Below, piece after piece: positions 32,808 to 41,377 of a DNA stretch of 64,000 bases; position 1 is the first letter of the stretch, and each line of letters begins with the position of its first letter. This DNA comes from Bacteroidales bacterium UBA5197 (GTDB lineage Bacteria > Bacteroidota > Bacteroidia > Bacteroidales > Lentimicrobiaceae). Below the pieces are notes generated by a model. It made no database searches. It was not told the origin of the DNA and saw nothing but the letters and a program-made list of their open reading frames with translations. The stretch is taken from contig DHVX01000085.1 in assembly GCA_002412885.1 (NCBI GenBank), positions 1-64,000 of the forward strand. The letters are read 5' to 3'. The translations under genes and the position numbers were made by a program.

Positions 32808-34913
32808 ATGAAAAAAATTACTCTCTTTATTTCGATGCTTATCCTGTGCTCAAATCTTATGGCTCAATCATGGCATTGGGTTAATCCAACCACCGGGCTC
32901 AACCAAATCAACGATATACATTTTATATCAGCCAATGAAGGTTATGCGGTAGGCAACCAAGGCAAAATATTGCATTACATTAACGGAGAATGGTCAATAA
33001 TGGACAGCCCGGTAAATACAGATCTGTTTGGCGTTTCATTTGTCAACCCTGATATGGGCTGGGCAGTTGGTGCTGAGGGTAACATTTTACGTTATCAGTA
33101 TGGCACCTGGACTCAGGTATCTTCTCCGATAACCGGAGTACTGAAAGCCGTTTGCAGCGTTGACGAAAACCATTGCTGGGCCGCAGGTGATGCCATCCTA
33201 AGATATAACGGCAGCCAATGGCTGATTGATGCCAACCTGAGTGGCAGCGAAACCATAGGCTTCCTTAATGAGAACCTGGGTTGGGCTGGCGGTAGCACAT
33301 TAAATCTTTACAAGTATGAAAACGGTGTATGGTCAGACGACAACAGTTTTAATTCAGGTACATTTTATTCTTTTCATACCCTTGAAAAAGCCGGTGATTA
33401 TATGCTGATGAATGGTAAAACCATTCCTGAAGAAGGATTAATTTTCAAAAACGACGGAAATGGCTGGGTACAAATTCCATCAGGCAACTGCAATAATGGA
33501 ATTTCATTTATAAACGTGGATCATGGCTTTGGACTGCAGCATGCAGGTCCTATGCCTTATGACCTCTTCCCCACTGTTCATCAATTCAATGATGGTGTCT
33601 GGCAGCCCGCATTTGTTCATACTAAACGTGATCAGATTTTCACTGCTGTTGAAGCACTCAGCAATACTGCATGTATGGCATCTGATGCGCTGGGATATAT
33701 TCACAGTATAGAAGATGGTAACCATTCCATTGCCAATGGTTTTATGTACGACAGTATCCTTGATCTGCAGTTTGTAAAACCAAACCTTGGTTTTCTGGCA
33801 GCACATAACAGCGGATTATGGAAGTATGATGCAGGTGAATGGAGCAATATCTTTAATCTGCCGGATTATACCATAAACAATATTGATTTTCAAAGTGAGG
33901 ATTTTGGTTATTTTGTTGCATATGACCATAAAGCTATCTTTCCATACTGGCCAGAAGCAAAACTTTTCTCTTACAACAACGGAGTAATTACTGAAATTTG
34001 GTTTCCCGATCAGTCTTCATTCATTTCTTCATTAAGCAATATTGGAGCAGACCTGATATTTACGCAGCGAAACACCATATTTACCTATACAAATGGCCAA
34101 TTTACAACTGAAACATTGGCATTTCAGGATAGTATTTCGGACTTAAAGTTTATGATGTCAATACCCATAAATTCAAACAAAAAGAATAGTGAATGGGAAG
34201 CTGCCTGGATGAGTGTTAAACGCCACAACGACGCAGATAGTGGAGTAATTTTTTACAAATACTTTACCAACACCTGGGAGGAAGTTTACGAAACCAGCAA
34301 CGGCAGCTTCAACGATCTGTGTAATTTCGGCTACTATCAGGTAGTTGCAGTTGGAACCAATGGTTTGATAGCGGTATTTGATGGCACCAGCTGGACCGAA
34401 GTTCCTCCGCTTACCACCGAAGAATTACTTTCAGTTCATCTGGACGAATACATGTATGGATGGGCTGTTGGCCGAAACGGCACCATTCTTCAATGCATTG
34501 GTGGCACATGGTCGGTTTACGAAAACGATGTCATGTACGATCTGAACATTGTTTCATTTTACGATAATACCCTGGGTTTTATAGGCGGAAATGAAGGCGC
34601 AATGCTTTGTACCAGTGAAAAACTGCCGGTTGCAAATTCATATTTCCCGGTTACTGTTTCGAAAAACACCCTGAAGGTATATCCCAATCCAGCCGGAGAA
34701 AGCTTCTCTGTTGAGTTTGAATCGCTATCAGCAAATGGAAAACTTTCCATTACGGATCTGACAGGGCGTGTGATTATGGAAAAGCTTGTTGGCACTTCAG
34801 GCAATGGCAACCAGATAATGACCATTTCCTCAGCCAACCTATCCAAAGGAGTTTATGTGCTGACCCTGATCAACGGAAATGAAGTAAGAACCGGAAAGGT
34901 GGTGGTGAAGTAA
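32808..34913 (+). CDS. T9SS-secreted Ycf48/BNR-like repeat protein
   Basis: This 701-residue protein has a signal peptide ending near MAQS. The body is built from repeated blades with 'GYAVGNQGKILHY', 'GWAVGAEGNILRY', 'GWAVGRNGTILQ' and 'LGFIGGNEGAML' units, like the Ycf48/BNR propeller seen in many surface proteins. The last 80 residues form a T9SS sorting domain (VYPNPAGESFSVEF to GKVVVK). It is preceded by another T9SS gene and is convergent with a lipoprotein gene only 2 bases beyond its stop. Role at the cell surface is not clear; adhesion or sensing is possible. Confidence 0.8.
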   Translation: MKKITLFISMLILCSNLMAQSWHWVNPTTGLNQINDIHFISANEGYAVGNQGKILHYINGEWSIMDSPVNTDLFGVSFVNPDMGWAVGAEGNILRYQYGTWTQVSSPITGVLKAVCSVDENHCWAAGDAILRYNGSQWLIDANLSGSETIGFLNENLGWAGGSTLNLYKYENGVWSDDNSFNSGTFYSFHTLEKAGDYMLMNGKTIPEEGLIFKNDGNGWVQIPSGNCNNGISFINVDHGFGLQHAGPMPYDLFPTVHQFNDGVWQPAFVHTKRDQIFTAVEALSNTACMASDALGYIHSIEDGNHSIANGFMYDSILDLQFVKPNLGFLAAHNSGLWKYDAGEWSNIFNLPDYTINNIDFQSEDFGYFVAYDHKAIFPYWPEAKLFSYNNGVITEIWFPDQSSFISSLSNIGADLIFTQRNTIFTYTNGQFTTETLAFQDSISDLKFMMSIPINSNKKNSEWEAAWMSVKRHNDADSGVIFYKYFTNTWEEVYETSNGSFNDLCNFGYYQVVAVGTNGLIAVFDGTSWTEVPPLTTEELLSVHLDEYMYGWAVGRNGTILQCIGGTWSVYENDVMYDLNIVSFYDNTLGFIGGNEGAMLCTSEKLPVANSYFPVTVSKNTLKVYPNPAGESFSVEFESLSANGKLSITDLTGRVIMEKLVGTSGNGNQIMTISSANLSKGVYVLTLINGNEVRTGKVVVK

Positions 34914-34915
34914 AT

Positions 34916-35515
34916 TTACCTCGAAGTAAACTCATTCTGCACCGTTAAATAACCAGGATATGCTATAGTTTGCGAACCTACCATAATGGTGGGTTTTGCT
35001 TTAAGGGTAATTCGTGTCGGGCGGTTTCCTGCGCCAGCCAGATTAAGACCGAAATTGGCAATGGCGTCCGCACTTTTTCCCTGAAGGGCTTGCCTGAGAT
35101 CAATTCCAATGGTGAGTGGAATAATGGCTGTTCCGCCATTGGCAGCCACCTGCACACGTTGATCGTTTACTCCGGTAGTCATTTCAATATCATCAATTAG
35201 TAAAATCCAGTCCAGTCTGTTTAGTCCGGCAGTGGCTGGATTTGGGTTTTTAACTTCTACATTCAGCGTAAAATTGAGTGGGAGAGTTCCACCAGCTGCA
35301 GCCGCTGTAATTTTTGCTGCATCCATAAAGTTAAGGTCTGAAAGTTGCCTCACCTGCTGAATATTTACCCCGGCCAACCGCAACTGATCAACACTATTCA
35401 GGCGAAATTCACATTTCGTGAGATTGGCCATCTGCTGAGCCTGATTTAAAATTTCGCAGCCACTTAGAAGCATTATCGTAATCAGCAATGCTGAAAGGGA
35501 AATAAGTTTTTTCAT
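34916..35515 (-). CDS. LEA14-like lipoprotein
   Basis: This 199-residue lipoprotein starts at the ATG at 35515. The signal ends in an LLSGC lipobox with the lipidated cysteine near residue 20. The body resembles an LEA type 2 (LEA14) domain: VEVKNPNPATAGLNRLDW and a second half ending in LTVQNEF. These domains often lie in the periplasm and stabilise or link membranes. An upstream methionine at 35569 gives a longer leader that would hide the lipobox, so it was rejected. Its 3' end lies 2 bases from the convergent T9SS gene. Confidence 0.75.
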   Translation of the reverse strand: MKKLISLSALLITIMLLSGCEILNQAQQMANLTKCEFRLNSVDQLRLAGVNIQQVRQLSDLNFMDAAKITAAAAGGTLPLNFTLNVEVKNPNPATAGLNRLDWILLIDDIEMTTGVNDQRVQVAANGGTAIIPLTIGIDLRQALQGKSADAIANFGLNLAGAGNRPTRITLKAKPTIMVGSQTIAYPGYLTVQNEFTSR

Positions 35516-35622
35516 AAAAGTATGTTTTGAAAGATTAATTGAGATAATCCTGGTTTGCTTATCAAACATCAGGCCGAATGATAACGTTTGCAGGCAATTG
35601 TTTCCGTGTTTAATATCAATAG

Positions 35623-35651
35623 AAAAGCCGTCACAAGGGGCAACGGCTTTT
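35623..35651 (-). terminator. Intrinsic terminator after typA
   Basis: A 9-bp stem (AAAAGCCGT with ACGGCTTTT) and an 11-base loop lie 35 bases past the typA stop; T-runs appear on both strands, so it may serve both directions. Confidence 0.75.
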
Positions 35652-35685
35652 TATCAGAATAAAGGGAAATTCCTTTTAAACCTGC

Positions 35686-37485
35686 TTACTTACTTGCACG
35701 TTTTCTGTCGTGTTCGCTAAGGATTATCTTACGCAAACGCAGTGAACGCGGTGTAACTTCGAGATATTCGTCCTTACCAATATATTCCATTGCTTCTTCC
35801 AGTGAGTGCTTAATTGCGGGAACAATGAAAATCTTATCATCGGTTCCTGATGCACGCACGTTGGTCAGTTTCTTGGTTTTGGTGACATTCACCAGCATAT
35901 CATCGGGTCTTATCTGCTCACCGATTACCTGCCCTGCATAAATTTCTTCATTTGGATGTATGAAAAAGTTACCTCTGTCCTGCAGTTTATCAATAGAATA
36001 AGCAATTGCAAGGCCGGTTTCCATCGAAATGAGGGCTCCGTTTCTTCTGCCGGCAATTTCACCACGCCAGGGTTCGTATGCCAGAAAGCGGTGAGCCATG
36101 ATTGCTTCACCCTCGGTAGCCGTTAACACATTATTCCGAAGCCCGATTATTCCCCTTGAAGGGATACTGAATTCCAGATGTATCCGGTCACCCTTGGTTT
36201 CAATGGTGGCAATTTCACCACGTCGCTGAGTTACCAGCTCTATCACTTTACCCGAAAATGCCTCTGGTACGTGAACGGTAAGCATTTCAACAGGTTCGTG
36301 ACTTTTACCATCAATTTCCTTAATAATTACCTGTGGCTGACCGAGCTGAAGCTCATAACCTTCGCGGCGCATGGTTTCAACAAGAATAGAGAGGTGGAGA
36401 ATTCCACGTCCGTAAACCATTAGTGATTCTGGCGAATCAGTTTCGACAAGACGCATCGCCAGGTTTTTCTCAATTTCCTTGAAAAGCCGTTCACGCAAAT
36501 GTCGGGAAGTCACAAATTTGCCTTCGCGACCATAAAACGGAGAGTTGTTGATGGTGAACAACATACTCATGGTTGGCTCATCAATATGCATGGGTTTCAA
36601 GGCTTCAGGTGCTTCAAAGTCGGCAATGGTATCGCCAATTTCAAAATCATCAATGCCAAGAACTGCGCATATTTCCCCGGGTAAGACATCGGTTTTGATT
36701 TTTTCCTTACCCAATCCTTCAAAAGTATAAAGTTCTTTGACTTTAGATCTGAAAATCCGGCCGTCCTGTTTGATCAGCGAAACATTCATGCCACCGCGCA
36801 ACACGCCTCTTGAAAGCCTGCCAACCGCAATACGGCCAACGTATGATGAATAATCGAGAGAAGTAATCTGAAGCTGGGTATTTCCCTCCTGGAAGATTGG
36901 AGCAGGAATGGTTTCTATAATGGTATCGAGCAGGTAAGTAATATCAACAGAGGGGGTTTTCCAGTCAGCTGACATCCAGCCTTCTTTTGATGAGCCATAA
37001 ACTGTCGGGAAATTCAACTGATCTTCGGTAGCATCAAGGTTGAACATCAGATCAAAAACCGATTCCTGAACGCCTTCGGGATCGCAATTGGGTTTGTCAA
37101 CTTTATTGATAACTACAATTGGTTTCAGGTTCAGACTCAAAGCTTTCTGAAGCACAAACCTTGTCTGGGGCATAGGTCCTTCAAATGCATCAACCAGTAG
37201 CAAAACACCATCAGCCATGTTAAGTACGCGCTCAACTTCACCACCGAAGTCACTGTGACCAGGAGTATCTATAATGTTGATTTTAAATCCCTTGTATCGA
37301 ACAGAAACATTTTTTGAAAGGATGGTAATTCCCCGTTCGCGTTCCAGATCATTGCTATCGAGGATAAGCTCCCCCATTTCCTGATTTTCTCTGAAGAGGT
37401 TAACCTGATGTAAAATTCTGTCAACTAAGGTAGTTTTGCCGTGGTCAACGTGAGCAATAATTGCTATATTCCTGATATTGTGCAT
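35686..37485 (-). CDS. typA: Ribosome-associated GTPase TypA/BipA
   Basis: This 599-residue translation-factor GTPase binds 70S ribosomes and is needed under stress and in large-subunit biogenesis. The N-terminal G1 motif AHVDHGKTTL is followed by the switch II DTPGHSDFGGEV, NKVDKPNCDP (G4) and the SSKEGW region, then EF-Tu-like domain II, EF-G-like domains III and V, and the BipA-specific C-terminal domain (FIHPNEEIYAGQVIGEQIR). Length is standard. It has its own -7 box and terminator. Confidence 0.96.
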   Translation of the reverse strand: MHNIRNIAIIAHVDHGKTTLVDRILHQVNLFRENQEMGELILDSNDLERERGITILSKNVSVRYKGFKINIIDTPGHSDFGGEVERVLNMADGVLLLVDAFEGPMPQTRFVLQKALSLNLKPIVVINKVDKPNCDPEGVQESVFDLMFNLDATEDQLNFPTVYGSSKEGWMSADWKTPSVDITYLLDTIIETIPAPIFQEGNTQLQITSLDYSSYVGRIAVGRLSRGVLRGGMNVSLIKQDGRIFRSKVKELYTFEGLGKEKIKTDVLPGEICAVLGIDDFEIGDTIADFEAPEALKPMHIDEPTMSMLFTINNSPFYGREGKFVTSRHLRERLFKEIEKNLAMRLVETDSPESLMVYGRGILHLSILVETMRREGYELQLGQPQVIIKEIDGKSHEPVEMLTVHVPEAFSGKVIELVTQRRGEIATIETKGDRIHLEFSIPSRGIIGLRNNVLTATEGEAIMAHRFLAYEPWRGEIAGRRNGALISMETGLAIAYSIDKLQDRGNFFIHPNEEIYAGQVIGEQIRPDDMLVNVTKTKKLTNVRASGTDDKIFIVPAIKHSLEEAMEYIGKDEYLEVTPRSLRLRKIILSEHDRKRASK

Positions 37486-37520
37486 CTTATTCTGTTTGCG
37501 TGAAATTTTCTAAGGAAGTG

Positions 37521-37528
37521 CAAAAGTA
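37521..37528 (-). promoter_or_regulatory. typA -7 promoter box
   Basis: The minus strand reads TACTTTTG, an exact TAnnTTTG match, 36 bases before the typA ATG. No TTTG was found at the expected -33 distance. Confidence 0.45.
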
Positions 37529-37685
37529 CACTATTTAGCGACACATACTTATTAAGTAAGTAAACTTAACAAGTATTTCACATTGAAGCTTTGGATGTTA
37601 CTGATTTTATGAGCTTTATGATCTTTTCAAGTGTTGGTTAAATTGTTACCAGCACTGATGCAAAAAAGTATAAACATTTCATTGT

Positions 37686-37705
37686 CGATTTGTTTAGAAA
37701 AATCG
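37686..37705. promoter_or_regulatory. Short inverted repeat upstream of the first Rrf2 gene
   Basis: CGATTT (37686-37691) and AAATCG (37700-37705) flank an 8-base centre in the typA-Rrf2 intergenic region. It could be an operator or just an AT-rich chance palindrome. Confidence 0.25.
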
Positions 37706-37729
37706 TCAAACAAAAACATATTATACGAT

Positions 37730-37754
37730 ATTTGCATACTGAAATACATAATTG
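37730..37754 (+). promoter_or_regulatory. Candidate shared operator/promoter motif, first copy
   Basis: This 25-base segment, ending 6 bases before the ATG at 37760, matches the one before the second Rrf2 gene at 19 of 25 positions (conserved ATTTGC, AAATAC and AATT blocks). The match may reflect autoregulation or duplication of gene plus promoter. Confidence 0.4.
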
Positions 37755-37759
37755 ATAAA

Positions 37760-38161
37760 ATGTCGAGAATTATAACCGTTTCCGAAGCATCATCAATAGC
37801 GATTCACAGCATGGTTTTGATCGCTGCAGCCAAAGAAAATCTGAATGTTGTTAAAATTGCTGAACGCACGGGTTCATCCAAACACCACGTTGCCAAGATT
37901 TTACAAAGACTGGTAAAAGAAGGTTATCTCACCAGCAACCGTGGCCCGGCAGGTGGATTTGCCCTCAGACTGCTGCCCGAAGACATTAGTTTACTCGATG
38001 TTTATGAAACCATCGAAGGTAAGCTCAGCGAAACAAGTTGCCCTCTCGAACACCCGGTTTGCCCCTTCGACAAATGCCTTATGGGTGGAATTGTTACTAA
38101 AATGACCCGCGAATTTAAAAAATACATGTCTGAACAGAAGCTTTCAGACTATGTAAAATAG
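37760..38161 (+). CDS. Rrf2-family transcriptional regulator, first of tandem pair
   Basis: This 133-residue DNA-binding regulator starts at the ATG at 37760; the open frame upstream gives an atypical 43-residue leader. A winged helix-turn-helix (residues about 10-65, ERTGSSKHHVAKILQRLVKEGYL) is followed by the wing GPAGGFAL and a three-cysteine motif spaced C-X6-C-X4-C (near 98-110) that in IscR/NsrR-type members coordinates an Fe-S cluster. This suggests sensing of NO, oxygen or iron-sulfur status. It lies 138 bases upstream of its paralogue, and both precede Hcp-related genes. Confidence 0.85.
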   Translation: MSRIITVSEASSIAIHSMVLIAAAKENLNVVKIAERTGSSKHHVAKILQRLVKEGYLTSNRGPAGGFALRLLPEDISLLDVYETIEGKLSETSCPLEHPVCPFDKCLMGGIVTKMTREFKKYMSEQKLSDYVK

Positions 38162-38228
38162 AAATTTAAGCACTTCCTACCTTTGATTATCAATTAGTTA
38201 AAAAATAATTGCGCTTTTTTTTAAAATA

Positions 38229-38261
38229 TTTGCACTAGAATAAAAAATGTGTGTACATTTG
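38229..38261 (+). promoter_or_regulatory. Promoter of the second Rrf2 gene
   Basis: TTTG at 38229-38232 and TACATTTG at 38254-38261 are separated by 21 bases, matching the Bacteroidota -33/-7 layout. Transcription would start about 30 bases before the ATG at 38300. Confidence 0.55.
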
Positions 38262-38285
38262 CGTATTCAAATACCGAATTACGCA
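38257..38285 (+). promoter_or_regulatory. Candidate operator: shared motif with inverted repeat
   Basis: The 25-base motif (38257-38281) overlaps the -7 box. Within it TGCGTATTC (38260-38268) faces GAATTACGCA (38276-38285), an imperfect inverted repeat with one extra base, placed across the expected transcription start. The position fits autorepression by an Rrf2 protein. Confidence 0.45.
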
Positions 38286-38299
38286 TTAACAAAATTCTG

Positions 38300-38698
38300 A
38301 TGGCAAAAGTCGTTCATATTTCTGAAGCAGCATCACTGGCAGTGCACAGCATGGCATTGGTTGCCCGGAGTACGGAAATGCTGAATGTCAATCAGATAGC
38401 AGACCTTACAAACTCATCGCGCAATCATCTGGCAAAAGTAATGCAAACGCTTGTCAAGAACAATTATCTTGATTCGGTGCGTGGCCCTAAAGGCGGATTT
38501 ACCATGAAAGGTGATCCTGCAAAAATAAATCTTCTTGAAATCTACGAACTTATTGAAGGATCACTGGAGCATCATTATTGCGGAATAGGTGAACAAAAAT
38601 GCCCGTTCAGGACTTGTGTTTTTGGTGGTTTGGCCGATAAATTCTCGAGAGAGTTTATTAACTATCTCAAAATAACCACTTTGTCACAACTGATTTAA
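38300..38698 (+). CDS. Rrf2-family transcriptional regulator, second of tandem pair
   Basis: This 132-residue paralogue of the preceding gene starts at the ATG at 38300, consistent with its promoter. The helix-turn-helix NSSRNHLAKVMQTLVKNNYL, wing GPKGGFTM and the cysteine triad C-X6-C-X4-C (YCGIGEQKC then CPFRTC) are all present, so Fe-S binding is likely. The stop is 14 bases before the ferredoxin-domain gene, indicating co-transcription with it. The two regulators may form heterodimers or respond to different signals; this is inference. Confidence 0.87.
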   Translation: MAKVVHISEAASLAVHSMALVARSTEMLNVNQIADLTNSSRNHLAKVMQTLVKNNYLDSVRGPKGGFTMKGDPAKINLLEIYELIEGSLEHHYCGIGEQKCPFRTCVFGGLADKFSREFINYLKITTLSQLI

Positions 38699-38712
38699 TC
38701 ACTATATTTACA

Positions 38713-39669
38713 ATGAAAAGAACAATTATTAAAATCGACGAAGAATTGTGCAATGGATGCGGTAATTGTGTACCGAATTGCCACGAAGGAGCTTTGCAGA
38801 TTATTGACGGAAAAGCCAGACTGATCAGCGACTTGTTTTGCGACGGACTTGGAGCCTGCATCGGTCACTGCCCGGAAGGCGCAATAACTATGGAAGAGCG
38901 CGAAGCTGAGCCCTATGATGAAATCAAGGTAATGGAGCTGATGGTTCCGAAAGGGCGCAACACCATCCTCGCACATCTGGAACATCTTCGCGATCACAAC
39001 GAAACCGAGCTGCTTAAACAGGCGATCAATTATATCAAGGAAAATAAAGTGGATATGAGCCCGAAAAACGACGAGCATGTTCATAAACACACGAATAGTC
39101 ATGCTCAGCCACAGGCATTTAACAATCTGAATGAAGCCAGAGCAGCTGTAGCGCCGCCATCATCAGGTTGCGGGGGAGGTTGCCCGGGTTCCAAGGCCAT
39201 CGATTTCAACATAGATCTTAATAAAGTCAACGAAGCCGCCAGTCAGGTCAAGGTTATGCCTGAAACTGTCGCTTCAACCGATGCACCTTCAGAACTCAGG
39301 CAATGGCCGGTTCAGTTGCATCTTTTGAATCCTCAGGCCGGATATTTCAAAAACGCCGATGTTGTGCTTGCCGCAGATTGCGTTGCGTTTTCGATGGGAA
39401 ATTTTCACAATCAGTACCTGAAAGGAAAAACACTGGCAATTGCCTGTCCTAAACTTGATTCGAACAAGGAATCTTACGTTGAAAAACTTACTTCAATGAT
39501 CACCCAAAGCAACATAAACACGCTCAGCGTAGTAATGATGGAAGTGCCATGTTGCGGTGGATTGGTTCAAATGGCTACCATGGCCAGGCAGCAATCGGGA
39601 AAAAATATTCCGATAAAAAAATCGGTAATCAGTTTGCAGGGAGAGGTTTTGAGTGAAGAATGGGTGTAA
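38713..39669 (+). CDS. Ferredoxin-domain protein, likely electron donor near Hcp
   Basis: This 318-residue cytoplasmic iron-sulfur protein has an N-terminal bacterial-type 2[4Fe-4S] ferredoxin fold: CNGCGNCVPNC (residues about 13-23) and CDGLGACIGHC (about 43-53). A flexible charged His-rich linker (about 115-145) leads to a SGCGGGCPGSK cysteine cluster near residue 153. A C-terminal alpha/beta domain follows, with AADCVAFSMG and an MEVPCCGGL pair. Related proteins sit beside Hcp and may pass electrons to it. It directly follows the Rrf2 gene and precedes the porin and hcp. No hydrogenase or pyridine-nucleotide site is seen. Confidence 0.8.
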   Translation: MKRTIIKIDEELCNGCGNCVPNCHEGALQIIDGKARLISDLFCDGLGACIGHCPEGAITMEEREAEPYDEIKVMELMVPKGRNTILAHLEHLRDHNETELLKQAINYIKENKVDMSPKNDEHVHKHTNSHAQPQAFNNLNEARAAVAPPSSGCGGGCPGSKAIDFNIDLNKVNEAASQVKVMPETVASTDAPSELRQWPVQLHLLNPQAGYFKNADVVLAADCVAFSMGNFHNQYLKGKTLAIACPKLDSNKESYVEKLTSMITQSNINTLSVVMMEVPCCGGLVQMATMARQQSGKNIPIKKSVISLQGEVLSEEWV

Positions 39670-39706
39670 GGAATTTCGGATTTTGGATTGCGGATTGCGG
39701 AAGGCG

Positions 39707-39755
39707 AATTTCCAATTTCCAATTTCTAATTTCTAATTTCTAATTTCTAATTTCT
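39707..39755. repeat. Heptamer satellite (AATTTCY)7
   Basis: Seven tandem AATTTCC/AATTTCT units fill this interval, preceded by GGATTGCGG-type words. The same heptamer recurs before hcp and before the PepSY gene. Confidence 0.9.
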
Positions 39756-39756
39756 A

Positions 39757-39880
39757 AACCTCAACCTTAGTCTTAACCTCAGCCTTAACCTTAACCTCAA
39801 CCTCAACCTCAACCTCAACCTCAACCTCAACCTCAACCTCAACCTCAACCTCAACCTTAACCTCAACCTTAACCTTAATC
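39757..39880. repeat. Hexamer satellite (AACCTY)n adjoining the porin start
   Basis: About 20 tandem copies of AACCTC/AACCTT (the central ten near perfect) end 8 bases before the ATG at 39889. They occupy the place of the porin's promoter and leader. It is not a CRISPR array because there are no spacers. Confidence 0.9.
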
Positions 39881-39888
39881 CTAGAAGT

Positions 39889-41172
39889 ATGAAAGCAAAA
39901 TTTCAGATTGCAGCATTGATTTTAGCAGTTGTTATGCCTGTTTTTGCATCGGCTCAGTTTATCCTCGGCGGAGAGCTCAGGCCACGGGCTGAATACCGTC
40001 ATGGATTTAAATCGCCGGCCACCACCGATATGGATGCTGCAGCTTTTATTTCACAGCGCAGCAGGCTGAATCTGGCATACAAAAATGAAAAAATGAGGAT
40101 AGGATTCAGCCTTCAGGATGTGAGGGTCTGGGGCGATGTAGCACAATTGAACTTGTCTGACAACAGCTTTTCGGTGCATGAAGCCTGGGGCGAATATTTC
40201 ATCACTCCTGCCCTATCGTTGAAAGCTGGCCGGATGGAACTTGTTTATGACGATGCACGAATGCTCGGAAATGTTGATTGGGCGCAGCAAGGTCGCAGCC
40301 ATGATATCGGATTGCTGAAATACGAAAAAAATGCATGGAAATTTCATGCAGGTATGGCTTACAATCAGGACAAAGAGCAAATGAGCGGCCGGGTTTACAC
40401 CGTTGCCGGAAATTATAAAACCATGCAATTGTTCTGGGCTAATTACAAAAAAGAGAATCTGAATGCTAGCTTTCTGTTTTTGAACAATGGCAAACAGGAC
40501 ATCGAAGAAGTTGGAGAAATTGTAAATCACACTACCCGTTACTCTCAGACTCTTGGCGGCACAGCAACCTATCAGCTAAAGCCCATCACTTTCAATGCAA
40601 GCATTTACAAGCAGCTTGGCAAAGAAATCGGGAACAAAGATATGGATGCACTTATGCTCGCTTTCAATGCAAAATGGTCAATTACACAAGATTTCAGCTT
40701 TACCCCGGGCATTGAATATCTGACCGGAACCAGTCAGCGCGAAGCACTTGAGCCCGGCTTCAATCAGAACAACAGTTTCAATCCGTTTTACGGAACCAAT
40801 CACAAATTCAACGGTCACATGGACTATTATTTCGTGGGCAATCACATCAACAGTGTTGGGCTGCAGAATATTTTCATGAAAGTCAATTATGGAAAAAACC
40901 GTTTCAGTGCGGGTGCAGATCTTCATCTTTTCAGTGCCGCTGCCGACATCATTGATCAGGAGAATCCTTCACAATTGATGGATAAAAACCTGGGTCAGGA
41001 ACTGGACCTTTACATCGGCTACAAGCTTGCTGATAATGTGATGCTCAATGCAGGTTATTCACAATATTTCGCTACCGAAACAACCATTGCGCTGAAAAGC
41101 GGAAACAAAGACGAAACCAGCAACTGGGCGTGGGTATCGTTAACGTTTAAACCGGAGTTTTTAAAGTACTAA
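39889..41172 (+). CDS. Outer-membrane porin, alginate-export-like family
   Basis: This 427-residue protein has a signal peptide ending near ASAQ. The mature part resembles the alginate_export/carbohydrate-selective porin family: ELRPRAEYRHGF and AAFISQRSRLNLAYKNEKMRIGFSLQDVR at the start, then alternating strands with a W-x-Y-F-type pattern to the final strand NWAWVSLTFKPEFLKY. It probably forms a beta-barrel channel. In this neighbourhood it might admit nitrite, hydroxylamine or small anions, but that is inference; family members are often nonspecific. A hexamer satellite lies immediately before its start codon. Confidence 0.8.
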   Translation: MKAKFQIAALILAVVMPVFASAQFILGGELRPRAEYRHGFKSPATTDMDAAAFISQRSRLNLAYKNEKMRIGFSLQDVRVWGDVAQLNLSDNSFSVHEAWGEYFITPALSLKAGRMELVYDDARMLGNVDWAQQGRSHDIGLLKYEKNAWKFHAGMAYNQDKEQMSGRVYTVAGNYKTMQLFWANYKKENLNASFLFLNNGKQDIEEVGEIVNHTTRYSQTLGGTATYQLKPITFNASIYKQLGKEIGNKDMDALMLAFNAKWSITQDFSFTPGIEYLTGTSQREALEPGFNQNNSFNPFYGTNHKFNGHMDYYFVGNHINSVGLQNIFMKVNYGKNRFSAGADLHLFSAAADIIDQENPSQLMDKNLGQELDLYIGYKLADNVMLNAGYSQYFATETTIALKSGNKDETSNWAWVSLTFKPEFLKY

Positions 41173-41208
41173 TTTCTCTCGTTATCGCTTCGCGCTCCCG
41201 AGACAAGT

Positions 41209-41353
41209 AATTTCTAATTTCTAATTTCCAAATCCTTGAATTCTTGAATCCTTGAATCCCCGCCTGACCGACTACATTAATGTTTTTTCTAAATCTCGTT
41301 TGGTCAGTCGGGCAGGCTTGAATCCTTGAATCTTTGAATCTTTGAATTTCTAA
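41209..41353. repeat. Heptamer and octamer satellites with embedded inverted-repeat element
   Basis: Three AATTTCY heptamers (41209-41229) are followed by ATCCTTGA-type octamers (41232-41259). The octamer array is interrupted by a roughly 56-base segment whose ends form an imperfect inverted repeat (GCCTGACCGACT facing GGTCAGTCGGGCAGGC, 41262-41317) and then resumes (about 41317-41353). The array stops 24 bases before the hcp ATG. Confidence 0.8.
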
Positions 41354-41377
41354 TATAAATCACAAAAAATTAAAAAA

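Noticed and set aside
37730..37754. NsrR-type 11-1-11 operator in the Rrf2 upstream motif
   Set aside because: Aligning the segment with the known AANATGCATTT half-sites gave few matches in the left half and no real dyad symmetry for the first copy.
39757..39880. Possible CRISPR array or telomere-like repeat
   Set aside because: Units are 6 bases with no spacers, no cas genes are nearby, and the tract lies inside a chromosomal intergenic region before a porin gene.
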